Of a DNA stretch of 64,000 nt, positions 9,925 to 17,607 are shown one piece after another. A model generated the notes under the pieces. The model was not told the origin of the DNA and did not search any database. It was given only the letters and a program-made list of their open reading frames with translations. The stretch covers positions 1-64,000 of the forward strand of contig SECP01000020.1 of NCBI GenBank assembly GCA_004193285.1. Reading direction: 5' to 3'. The position numbers and the translations under genes are program-made. The DNA comes from Myxococcales bacterium (GTDB lineage: Bacteria > Myxococcota_A > Polyangia > Polyangiales > Polyangiaceae). How positions within the stretch are numbered: position 1 is the stretch's first letter; each line of letters starts with the position of its first letter.

Positions 9925-11037
9925 ATGTCTAGTGCTCCGCCAAACGCCCGCAATGAACGAGACGAGACAGACAGCAGCCTTCGTTCGGAGCGTGAGAAGT
10001 CTGACGACGAGCTGAGCAAGCGTGGCGCGGCGATCGAGGAGGACTCGAACGAGGTGGTCGATCACGCGCGCCAGCGGGCGGACGAGGTACTCGGCAGGGC
10101 TCGCGAGCTCGCGGACGAGAAGCTGTCGGGTTCGGTCGCTCGGGACGCCCTCGAGGAGGAGCGCGAGCTCGAAGACGCCGCTCTTCGTGAAGAGCGACTG
10201 GTAGATGACAAGGCTCTAGCCCGAGAGCGTGAAGAGCGGAGGCGCGCCCTAGCCAGTCTCATGCGCTTCGAGCGGGAGCAGACGGACGAGCACCTCTTGA
10301 GCGAGCGCTCGCGAGCGGACGATTTGCTCGCGGCGAGGGACGAGTTCATGGCGATGGTCAGCCACGACCTGCGCACGCTGCTCGGCGGCATAGCCCTGAG
10401 CACCGCACTTCAGATGCGGCATGCGAAGGACGACGAGGCAGGCCGGCAGACGGTTGATGCAGCGCGCAAGATCCAGCGCAGCACCGCGCGAATGAACCGC
10501 CTGATCGGCGACCTCATCGACGTTACCAGCATCGAGGCCGGGCGGCTGTCGATGGAGCTCGAGCTGCGCGACGTGGTGGCTCTGATTCGCGAGACGGTGG
10601 AGGCCTTTCAGCCAGCCGCGTCGACCAAGGGCATCGCCCTGGAGGTAGAGCTGGCAGAAGGTACGGTGCTCGCGAGGTTCGACCACGGCCGCATCTTGCA
10701 GGTGCTTGCGAACCTCCTGAGCAACGCCATGAAGTTCACGCGGGAAGGGGGCAGGATATCGCTCCGAGTCGCGCCGGCCGGCAGCGATGTCCTCTTTTCG
10801 GTGAGCGACACCGGCAGCGGCATTCCCCCCGACCAGCTGGAGGCCATCTTCGAGCGCTTCTGGCAGGTAAAGCAGCACGACCGCCGGGGGCTAGGCCTCG
10901 GCCTCTTCATCGCGCGCTGCGTGCTGGACGCTCATGGGGGGCGCGTTTGGGCAGAGAGCGAGCTCGGCAGAGGCAGCCGCTTCTTCTTCACGCTGCCCGC
11001 CGAGAAGCCGGAAGTCAGCCATAGTCTCGCCGAGTAG
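9925..11037 (+). CDS. Sensor histidine kinase with N-terminal charged coiled coil
   Basis: 370 residues without membrane segments. Residues 1-135 form a continuous, highly charged helix (Arg/Glu/Asp/Ala with recurring ADE/ARE steps), likely a coiled coil. HisKA follows with His147 in VSHDLRTLLGG and HATPase_c about 245-355 (NLLSNAMKF, DTGSGIPP, GLGLGLFIA). In the H-box the usual Pro after Thr is Leu152. The start ATG at 9925 is preceded by GGGAGAAAAG; an ATG-less extension upstream is less likely. No partner response regulator is adjacent. Confidence 0.9.
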   Translation: MSSAPPNARNERDETDSSLRSEREKSDDELSKRGAAIEEDSNEVVDHARQRADEVLGRARELADEKLSGSVARDALEEERELEDAALREERLVDDKALAREREERRRALASLMRFEREQTDEHLLSERSRADDLLAARDEFMAMVSHDLRTLLGGIALSTALQMRHAKDDEAGRQTVDAARKIQRSTARMNRLIGDLIDVTSIEAGRLSMELELRDVVALIRETVEAFQPAASTKGIALEVELAEGTVLARFDHGRILQVLANLLSNAMKFTREGGRISLRVAPAGSDVLFSVSDTGSGIPPDQLEAIFERFWQVKQHDRRGLGLGLFIARCVLDAHGGRVWAESELGRGSRFFFTLPAEKPEVSHSLAE

Positions 11038-11110
11038 CTACGCGACTGGCGCGCGTGAAGCGACAGGGAAGGGGCCGCTCACGACTGTTCGTGCCAATCG
11101 AGATGGCAGA

Positions 11111-12037
11111 CTAGCGTCCCGCTGCCCCCGATGCCGCGTTGAATGAGTCGACCGTGGTCTCCCGTATCGAGAGCAGGGGGATGGACATGCGGTTGCGCAA
11201 AGTAGCCGCGAGGCCGCGAGTCAGGCGCGCTGCGTCGCGCGGTGGGCCGGTGAGGCCGAGCACGAGCAGATCGAACTCGCCGCGATCGTTGTAGTCGGTG
11301 ATGCCGTTGACGACGCCGCCCGCGATGACCACGTCGCTCGTTGCGCGAATACCCTCGCCACGGAGTCGTGCCGCCAGCTCGGCGCTCAGGGTGCTGGTGT
11401 TCGCCGGGATGCTCGAGGAGCGCGTGACCTTGCCCGAGCGCTCGACCGCGCGCTCGGTCTGCTGCTCGCGGGAGACCACGTGCACGATGTGCACCTCGGC
11501 CGCGAAACGCTGGGCGAAGAGCAGTGCCCACGCGATAGCGCTGTCAGTGACAGGACCGAAGTCGATCGGCACGAGGATGCGCTCGATCTTGTCTACCCCA
11601 TCCCGGTCATGCACCGTAAGCGTTGCACAAGGGGCCAGCGCGGACACCTGCCGAGCGATGTCATCGCGAAATTGCCAGCCCAGGTCGGAGCGCTGCCGCG
11701 CGCCTAGCACGATCAAATCGTTTTCGGACACCGCGCAGCGCTCGAGGATACTCGCGACCGGGCTGCCCGACGCGAGGCGCGTGGTGGTGGATTCCGGGCC
11801 GCCTCGCCCGGAGACCAATTCCAGGAGCCGCTGCCCCAAGTTGTGCGAGGCCATCAGCTCCGCGACCCGGTTGGCCCTGCTTTGAAGAGGGCCGGCGCCG
11901 CGGCTCGCTTCCACGTGCATGACCTCCAGCGGGACGCCGAAGCGCGTCGCGATGAGGCCCGCGAGCGAGACCGCGCCCACGATGGGATGCTCCACATCGA
12001 GAGCACACAAGACGCGCTCGATGGTCGGCGGCTGCAT
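11111..12037 (-). CDS. Universal stress protein with two tandem UspA domains
   Basis: 308 residues. UspA repeat 1 covers about 5-145 (VLCALDVEHP... NDLIVLGARQR) and repeat 2 about 155-295 (ILVPIDFGPVTDSAIAWALLFA... DLLVLGLTG). The ATP-binding G-x2-G-x9-G pattern is incomplete in both halves, so nucleotide binding is uncertain. Cytoplasmic stress protein. I start at the ATG at 12035-12037; the open frame extends upstream to 12175, but that part is Arg/Pro-rich and not family-like. It is divergent from the small gene at 12176. Confidence 0.88.
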   Translation of the reverse strand: MQPPTIERVLCALDVEHPIVGAVSLAGLIATRFGVPLEVMHVEASRGAGPLQSRANRVAELMASHNLGQRLLELVSGRGGPESTTTRLASGSPVASILERCAVSENDLIVLGARQRSDLGWQFRDDIARQVSALAPCATLTVHDRDGVDKIERILVPIDFGPVTDSAIAWALLFAQRFAAEVHIVHVVSREQQTERAVERSGKVTRSSSIPANTSTLSAELAARLRGEGIRATSDVVIAGGVVNGITDYNDRGEFDLLVLGLTGPPRDAARLTRGLAATLRNRMSIPLLSIRETTVDSFNAASGAAGR

Positions 12038-12175
12038 GGGGGGAGGCACCCTAGCACGAGGATTCGCTCGTTTAGGTCCCGCCCTGGCGCTGCAGCTTGC
12101 GTTTGCGGCGGTCCCGTGAGGTATTGAGTGATTGGCGCGCCGTCGGGCCTTCGCCACTAACGAAAGCGAACGCAC

Positions 12176-12394
12176 ATGACGACCCCCATTCCCGATGAGA
12201 TCCAGGTTGCCAAGCTGAGCATCGAGGCCGCGTACACGGCTCTGGACTCACTGTTCGAGCGCTTGCGGGTCATGCCGCGAGGCGAGAAGGTGATCCTGAG
12301 CGACACCGTGCACGAGGCGTGCTTGCGCTTGAAGGCGGCGAAGGACGTGCTGACCCGGCTAGAAACGCTTCCTCCTGACGGAGAGGGTGCCTAG
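12176..12394 (+). CDS. Small helical protein of unknown function
   Basis: 72 residues, predicted almost all alpha-helical (AAYTALDSLFERLRV, EACLRLKAAKDVLTRLE). No recognised family. It directly precedes the desaturase gene and may overlap it by 8 bases if that gene starts at the GTG at 12387, so the two are probably co-transcribed. Confidence 0.65.
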   Translation: MTTPIPDEIQVAKLSIEAAYTALDSLFERLRVMPRGEKVILSDTVHEACLRLKAAKDVLTRLETLPPDGEGA

Positions 12395-12416
12395 AGAGCC
12401 TCGCGACCATTCCAGA

Positions 12417-13463
12417 ATGGCCAGCCCATTTTTGAAGCGCGTTCTGCGCGCGCCCGGCTACGGCTGGTCACGCGGCGAAGAGCTCTACGTACCGACCCAG
12501 CGCGAGATTTTGAGCGAGTGGGCGCACCGGCTGAACTTGCTGCACAGCCGCAAGGCCTGGCTTTCGGTCATGGTGTGGAGCTTCACGTTGTTGCTCCTGC
12601 CGTTCGGGGCAGTGTTCTTGCTGCACTACTTCAGCTGGAAGCTCATGCTGGCAGGCTTCCTCTACAGCATGGTGTGGCTGGGGACTCACGGCACCGTCTA
12701 CTTGCACCGCTACGGCACGCACCGGGCTTTCACGTTCACGAACCGCTACTACCGGTTCGTGTGCCAAAACCTGGCCATCAAGATCGTGCCCGAGGAGGTG
12801 TACATCGTGTCGCACCACGTGCACCACGCGTACTCGGATCAAGCGGGGGATCCGTACAACGCCAAGGCCGGCTGGCTTTACTGCTTCCTCGCCGCTGACC
12901 TGCACCAGCAGATTAGCCCCACGCTATCGACCAAAGACTACGCTCGCGCCGCGGCGCTCTTGAACCACACCGGCGTCCGAGCGAACCGCTACGAGCAGTA
13001 CCTTCGCTGGGGCTCAATCACCCACCCCGCGCGGTTGCTGTGCAATTACCTGCTGAACTGGGCCTTCTGGTACGGCGCTTTCTATTGGCTCGGCGGTCAC
13101 GCGCTGGCGACCGCGATCTTCGGCTGGGCAGCGGTCTGGGCCTTTGGCATTCGCGCGCACAACTACGACCTGCACGCGGGCGGTAAGGACCGGCGACGCG
13201 ACGGGCTCGATTTCGATCGCGGCAGCCTGGCGATCAATGCGGTGTGGCCAGGGCTGGTCGCAGGCGAGTGGCACAACAATCACCACCTGTTTCCGACCAG
13301 CGTTCAAGCCGGCTTTCTGCCCTGGCAGCTCGACTCGGCCTTCGCCTTCATTCGCTTCTACCGGCTGCTCGGAGGGGTGAGCTCCTGGCGCAACTTGCGC
13401 CCCAAATTCTACGAGCGTCACTACCGTCCTCGCTTGCAGCGCAGCGCAATACCGGAGGGTTGA
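12417..13463 (+). CDS. Acyl-CoA / acyl-lipid desaturase (membrane di-iron)
   Basis: 348 residues with four or more hydrophobic segments. It has the three histidine boxes of membrane desaturases: HRYGTH (residues 97-102), SHHVHHAYSD (around 133-137) and EWHNNHHLFP near residue 285. The layout matches delta-9-type fatty acid desaturases, which introduce a cis double bond using O2 and an electron donor. The likely role is membrane fluidity under stress. Start: ATG 12417; a GTG at 12387 (overlapping the upstream stop) is a credible alternative. Confidence 0.9.
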   Translation: MASPFLKRVLRAPGYGWSRGEELYVPTQREILSEWAHRLNLLHSRKAWLSVMVWSFTLLLLPFGAVFLLHYFSWKLMLAGFLYSMVWLGTHGTVYLHRYGTHRAFTFTNRYYRFVCQNLAIKIVPEEVYIVSHHVHHAYSDQAGDPYNAKAGWLYCFLAADLHQQISPTLSTKDYARAAALLNHTGVRANRYEQYLRWGSITHPARLLCNYLLNWAFWYGAFYWLGGHALATAIFGWAAVWAFGIRAHNYDLHAGGKDRRRDGLDFDRGSLAINAVWPGLVAGEWHNNHHLFPTSVQAGFLPWQLDSAFAFIRFYRLLGGVSSWRNLRPKFYERHYRPRLQRSAIPEG

Positions 13464-13494
13464 CCAGCGCGCCGTCGAGAAAGAAACTCGGCGG

Positions 13495-14052
13495 ATGGGC
13501 CTGCTGACCTTCACGCTCAATGTCACTCTAGACGGCTGCATCGACCACCAGGAGGGCGTCGCGGACGACGAGACGCACGCGCTCTTCACCCGCCTGATGG
13601 ACGAGAGCGGCGCCATGCTGTGGGGGCGCGTCACGTACGAGATGATGGAGGGCCACTGGCCGGCGGTCGCCCGCGGGGACGTGGAGGCGACTCCGGCGAT
13701 GCGTGACTGGGCCCGCAAGCTCGAGGCGAAGCCCAAGTACGTGGTCTCGTCCACACGTCAGGAGTTCCCGTGGACCAACACTCACCAGATCGCTGGCGAT
13801 CTGCGCAGGGGCGTGCAGAAGCTCAAGGACGAGACCCCCGGGGGCGTGCTGCTCGGTAGCGCCAAGCTCGCGGCCGAGCTGGACCGCTTGGATCTCATCG
13901 ACCAGTACAAGTTCCTGGTCCACCCCAGGCTCGTCGGTCACGGGCCGACCTTGTACCAGAGCGGCTTGCCGGCCACGCGTCGGCTGGAGCTGGTGTCGGC
14001 CAAGCCCCTCCGCTGCGGCGCAGTGGCGATGGACTACCGGCGCGCGCCCTGA
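13495..14052 (+). CDS. Dihydrofolate reductase family protein (RibD C-terminal-like)
   Basis: 185 residues with the RibD-C/DHFR-like fold: N-terminal LTFTLNVTLDGCID, central MLWGRVTYEMMEGHWP, and C-terminal GGVLLGSAKLAAEL...DLIDQYKFLVHPRLVGHGPTLY. This matches the YyaP/YwjB type of stand-alone NADPH-dependent reductases with unknown substrate, not true folate enzymes. It stands 31 bases after the desaturase on the same strand. Confidence 0.9.
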   Translation: MGLLTFTLNVTLDGCIDHQEGVADDETHALFTRLMDESGAMLWGRVTYEMMEGHWPAVARGDVEATPAMRDWARKLEAKPKYVVSSTRQEFPWTNTHQIAGDLRRGVQKLKDETPGGVLLGSAKLAAELDRLDLIDQYKFLVHPRLVGHGPTLYQSGLPATRRLELVSAKPLRCGAVAMDYRRAP

Positions 14053-14446
14053 CGTAAAAGAGAGCTCGGGCGCTGACGACGCACCTGGCGCATGGGTGCG
14101 CGTGACAGCGCCGTGCGCCGCCGGGGGTCAGGTGCCTACCCGCTTCGCGGCATCCGAGCAGTAAAACGGGCCGCGGTCGCGACCAGGAGAGCCAAGGGGC
14201 CCGTGGACCTGCGCGACGATTGTAGAGCTCTGCTTAACAGCTTGTCGCGTTTGTGCAGCCTACTCAACGGGTCCGTGCGGGTTTACTTCTTGCTCGTCGA
14301 CGCCGCAGCAAACGCTCGTGGCGTCCGGAGGTTTCCGGACGTGGCGACAATGATGAGGTGACGAAGATGCAGAGCACATCCCTGACGACCAATCCGATGA
14401 CTCTTGGGAGCAAAGCCATGACGACGGCAAACCGAGAGGTGACCCC
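14053..14446 (+). other. Gene-poor stretch upstream of the SDR genes, with a possible short upstream ORF
   Basis: No convincing protein gene is present in these 394 bases. A short frame at 14367-14450 (27 codons, ending MTTANREVTP) finishes with ATGA overlapping the SDR start at 14447. It could be an upstream translated leader or a leftover of a deleted gene. Promoters for the SDR operon should lie here, but I cannot assign -35/-10 boxes. Confidence 0.45.
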
Positions 14447-15211
14447 ATGAGCCGCGTGCTCGTGACCGGCTCCGCCGACGGGCTCGGCAAAGCGACCGCT
14501 CAGACCCTCCTGCGGGAAGGGCATCAGGTTTTGGTTCACGTGAGGGCCCCGCATCGCCAGGAGGCGGTCAAGGAGCTGGTGGCGCAAGGCGCAGCCGTCG
14601 TGACCGGTGACCTCGCAGACTTGGAGCAAACTCGGGGGGTCGCGAAGCAAGTCAGCGCATGGGGTCCGGTGGACGCGGTGATCCACAACGCGGGCGTGTA
14701 CTCCGGAGCGGCGGTGCTGCCGGTCAATGTGGCCGCACCGTATGCGCTGACGCTGCTGATCCCTGGCCCCAAGCGGCTCATCTACCTGAGCAGCGGCATG
14801 CATCGCGGAGGGCAGCCGCGACTGGATGGCATGGATTGGAGTGGAGGTCGCGAGACCGGCACCTACTCCGATAGCAAGCTATTCGTGAGCACGCTCGCGG
14901 CGGCGGTGGCGCGGCGCTGGCCGGCGGTGCTCAGCAACTCCGTTGACCCAGGCTGGGTGCCCACGAAGATGGGCGGGCCGAACGCGCCGGACGATCTCCG
15001 ACTCGGCCACCTCACCCAGGAGTGGCTCGCCACCAGTGACGCGAGCGAAGCGTGCACGAGCGGCGGCTACTGGCACCACCAGCGGCGCATGGAGCCCCAC
15101 CCTTCCGTCAACGACGTGAATTTTCAAGACAAGCTGCTCGACGAGCTCGCACGCGCAACCGGCATCGGCTGGCGCGATGAGCCCCAGCTCGACGAGCCCA
15201 ACGCGAGGTGA
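14447..15211 (+). CDS. Short-chain dehydrogenase/reductase
   Basis: 254 residues. NAD(P)-binding VLVTGSADGLGKATA at the N-terminus, IHNAGVY in place of NNAG, and the catalytic Tyr-x3-Lys as YSDSK with a preceding LSSG serine. NSVDPGWVPTKMGG follows as in classical SDRs. The substrate is unknown. Its ATG overlaps the stop of a short upstream frame, and its stop is 4 bases before the next SDR start, so the two SDRs are coupled. Confidence 0.9.
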   Translation: MSRVLVTGSADGLGKATAQTLLREGHQVLVHVRAPHRQEAVKELVAQGAAVVTGDLADLEQTRGVAKQVSAWGPVDAVIHNAGVYSGAAVLPVNVAAPYALTLLIPGPKRLIYLSSGMHRGGQPRLDGMDWSGGRETGTYSDSKLFVSTLAAAVARRWPAVLSNSVDPGWVPTKMGGPNAPDDLRLGHLTQEWLATSDASEACTSGGYWHHQRRMEPHPSVNDVNFQDKLLDELARATGIGWRDEPQLDEPNAR

Positions 15212-15215
15212 AGCG

Positions 15216-15995
15216 ATGACGACTGCGAACGGCACAGGGAAATTTCATGGCAAGGTGGCATTCGTTACGGGCGGAGCTAGCGGCATCGGCCGCGCTGCCG
15301 CCCTCGCCTTCGCGCGCGAGGGCGCACACGTCGCGGTTGCGGACGTGAGCGAAGAAGGTACGCAGCAGACGGCGCGCCTCATCGAAGAAGCCGGAGGAAA
15401 AGCGCTGGCGCTGCGGTGCGATGTCACGCGCGCCGCCGAGATACAGGCAGCGTTACAGAAGACGACGGGCGCCTTCGGGCGGCTCGACTTCGCCTTCAAC
15501 AACGCGGGCATCGAGCCGAAGAAGCTGGTGCCCATCGCGGAGGTGGAGGAAGAGGAGTGGGATCGCATCCACGGCGTGGACCTGCGGGGAGTCTTCCTGT
15601 GCATGAAGTACGAAATCCCTCTGATGCTCGCCCATGGCGGCGGCGCCATCGTGAATACTTCCTCCGGCGCGGGCGTGATCGGTATCAAGAACAACGCCGC
15701 CTACACCGCCGCCAAACATGGGGTGATCGGCCTCACCCGCGCGGCCGCCTTGGAGTACGCAGCGAAGAACGTGCGAATCAACGCCGTGTGCCCAGGCTAC
15801 ATCGACACGCCGATGATCGAGCGTTTCGCCGGCCGCAGTGAGGAAGCGCGTGCCAAGGTCATCGCGGAAGAGCCGATCGGCAGGATGGGGACCCCGGAAG
15901 AGATCGCGGCGACCGTGGTCTGGATGTGCTCGGACGCGGCTGGCTTCATGGTGGGCCACGCGCTCGTCGTCGATGGCGGCCAGACGATCATCTAG
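15216..15995 (+). CDS. Short-chain dehydrogenase/reductase (classical, glucose-1-DH/FabG type)
   Basis: 259 residues. Complete classical SDR motifs are present: TGGASGIGRAAALAF, NNAGIEPK, Ser in NTSSGAG, YTAAKHG, and CPGYIDTPMI. The C-terminus MVGHALVVDGGQTII is typical of the family. Start ATG at 15216 follows GAGGTGAAG. Probable NAD(P)H-dependent oxidoreductase of unknown substrate in the same operon as the SDR before it. Confidence 0.93.
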   Translation: MTTANGTGKFHGKVAFVTGGASGIGRAAALAFAREGAHVAVADVSEEGTQQTARLIEEAGGKALALRCDVTRAAEIQAALQKTTGAFGRLDFAFNNAGIEPKKLVPIAEVEEEEWDRIHGVDLRGVFLCMKYEIPLMLAHGGGAIVNTSSGAGVIGIKNNAAYTAAKHGVIGLTRAAALEYAAKNVRINAVCPGYIDTPMIERFAGRSEEARAKVIAEEPIGRMGTPEEIAATVVWMCSDAAGFMVGHALVVDGGQTII

Positions 15996-16058
15996 GGCGC
16001 AGCCAGCGACGCAGCTCAAGCCACTTTCCTTTTCTGAATCAAGAACGGAACCAACAAA

Positions 16059-16160
16059 ATGACTGACAACGTTGCAGGAAACGTAGTCATCATCACCGGT
16101 GCGTCGAGCGGCATTGGCGAGGCCGCGGCGCGCCATTTAGCAGCGCTGGGCGGCGCTTCG
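16059..16160 (+). pseudogene. Truncated 5' end of a third SDR gene, fused in frame to the next gene
   Basis: The first 32 codons (MTDNVAGNVVIITGASSGIG..., ending in HLAALGG) are the start of an SDR with the glycine-rich NAD(P) motif. The rest of the enzyme is missing: the frame runs directly into a lipoprotein signal sequence. An internal deletion has probably joined the two genes. A ribosome-binding site of the intact type is not obvious. It cannot be an active dehydrogenase. Confidence 0.75.
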
Positions 16161-16637
16161 ATGTGCGCACTTTCCGTCCTGTTCGCGGCCCTGTGCTGGA
16201 GCTGCGCGAGCCAATCGCCGCTCGGGTCCGACGATCGGCCTGCACTCGCGAGCACCGCCCCCGCTCATCAACCCACCCGAACCCCGACATCAACCGCCAT
16301 GCAGATCACCGTTGGCTCGGCGGCGTTCACGGCCGTCTTCGACGACAATCAAACCGCTTCCGCCTTCAAGGCGCTGCTGCCGCTGACCTTGAAGATGACC
16401 GACCTTCACCGCAACGAGAAGTATCACGACCTCCCTCAGGCTCTCCCTGCGGATGCGACGAATCCGGGGACCATCCATGCCGGGGACGTGATGCTCTACG
16501 GGTCGAGCACGTTGGTGCTTTTCTACGACACCTTTCCCACCGCCTACCGCTACACGGCCATCGCCAAGGTAATCGACCCTTCGCGCCTCGCTGCGGCCTT
16601 CGGGACGGGTGATGCGACGGTGACGTTCTCGCTCTAA
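16161..16637 (+). CDS. Cyclophilin-like fold lipoprotein
   Basis: 158 residues from an internal ATG at 16161. A signal peptide (MCALSVLFAALCWSC) is followed by a Pro/Thr linker and then a cyclophilin-like domain (MQITVGSAAFTAVFDDNQTASAFKALLP...; HAGDVMLYGSSTLVLFYD). Family members are small beta-barrel proteins often clustered with SDRs, reductases and LysR regulators; the active-site residues of true prolyl isomerases are not evident. If translation starts at 16059, the product is an SDR-tag fusion with an internal signal. It ends overlapping the stop of the convergent LysR gene. Confidence 0.8.
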   Translation: MCALSVLFAALCWSCASQSPLGSDDRPALASTAPAHQPTRTPTSTAMQITVGSAAFTAVFDDNQTASAFKALLPLTLKMTDLHRNEKYHDLPQALPADATNPGTIHAGDVMLYGSSTLVLFYDTFPTAYRYTAIAKVIDPSRLAAAFGTGDATVTFSL

Positions 16638-17563
16638 GGAGCCTTGGGCCGGGATTTTGCGGGGCGCTTGGCGATCAGCTCGCGCAAAGTCTCCACGAAG
16701 ATGCGGAGAGGCGCGGAGCTCTGCGAGCGGCTGGGATAGAAGAGAAAGAATCCGGGGACGGCAGCGGCGTACGGCTCCAGCACGCGGCGCAGCACCCCCT
16801 TCGCGAGCTGCTTCTCCACCAAGGGCTCCATCACGTACGCCAAGCCGAGCCCCTGCTCAGCCCACGTCGCGCAGAAGAGCCCGTCGTTGACGACCAGGCC
16901 GCCGCGAACGGGCACCCGCCACGTGCGGCGGCCGCGTTCGAGCTCCCACGCGTACAGGGAGCCGTTCGTTTCTGAGCGAAATGTCAGGCATTCGTGGTGG
17001 CTGAGGTCCTCCGGGCGCTCGGGGGTGCCACGCTCGGCCAGGTACGCGGGAGCACCGACCACGACGAAGCGAAACGCTTCGGTGAGCCGGACGCTCACCA
17101 TGTCCCGCTCCACGAACTCGCTCAGCCGAATGCCCGCGTCGTAGCCCTCGCGGACGAGGTCCACCCTGCGATCTTCGAACACCAGCTCCACTTCGATACG
17201 AGGATGCCGCTCGCGGAGCTTGGGCAAGACGGGCTCGATCACGAAGTGGAAGGCGGAGCGCGGTACCGTCAACCGCACTCGACCGACGACTTCCCCGGGC
17301 TTGCCGCTCGCTCCTGCCAGCGCGGCGTGCACTTGCGCCACGGCTGGGCCCCCGGACTCCAGGAGCAGCCGGCCCGCCTCGGTCAAAGAAACGCTGCGGG
17401 TCGTACGGGCGACCAGGGTCACCCGCAGCTCGCCCTCCAGTTGACGCACACTCTGACTGACCGCCGAGCGGGAGACGCCAAGGTCGCGCGCGGCCCCGCT
17501 GAAGCTCCGTGCCCGAGCGACGGCCAGGAAGGCTTGGAGCTGGGAGAACAGCGCTGCGTTCAC
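16634..17563 (-). CDS. LysR-family transcriptional regulator
   Basis: 309 residues. N-terminal winged helix-turn-helix (FLAVARARSFSGAARDLGVSRSAVSQSVRQLE) and a LysR substrate-binding domain (GRVRLTVPRSAFHFVIEPVLPKLRERHP...). The lineage resembles CrgA/DsdC-type regulators of oxidoreductase genes. It converges on the SDR/cyclophilin-like operon, with the two stop codons overlapping, and may regulate it, though the binding site cannot be seen. Confidence 0.93.
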   Translation of the reverse strand: MNAALFSQLQAFLAVARARSFSGAARDLGVSRSAVSQSVRQLEGELRVTLVARTTRSVSLTEAGRLLLESGGPAVAQVHAALAGASGKPGEVVGRVRLTVPRSAFHFVIEPVLPKLRERHPRIEVELVFEDRRVDLVREGYDAGIRLSEFVERDMVSVRLTEAFRFVVVGAPAYLAERGTPERPEDLSHHECLTFRSETNGSLYAWELERGRRTWRVPVRGGLVVNDGLFCATWAEQGLGLAYVMEPLVEKQLAKGVLRRVLEPYAAAVPGFFLFYPSRSQSSAPLRIFVETLRELIAKRPAKSRPKAP

Positions 17564-17607
17564 GCGGCTAGTCTACAGCAAGGTTCTGGGGCCGAAGTGC
17601 GGCAAGG

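Noticed and set aside
14092-14361. 89-codon frame in the gap before the SDR genes
   Set aside because: No ribosome site, Arg-rich start, no recognisable segment; treated as non-coding.
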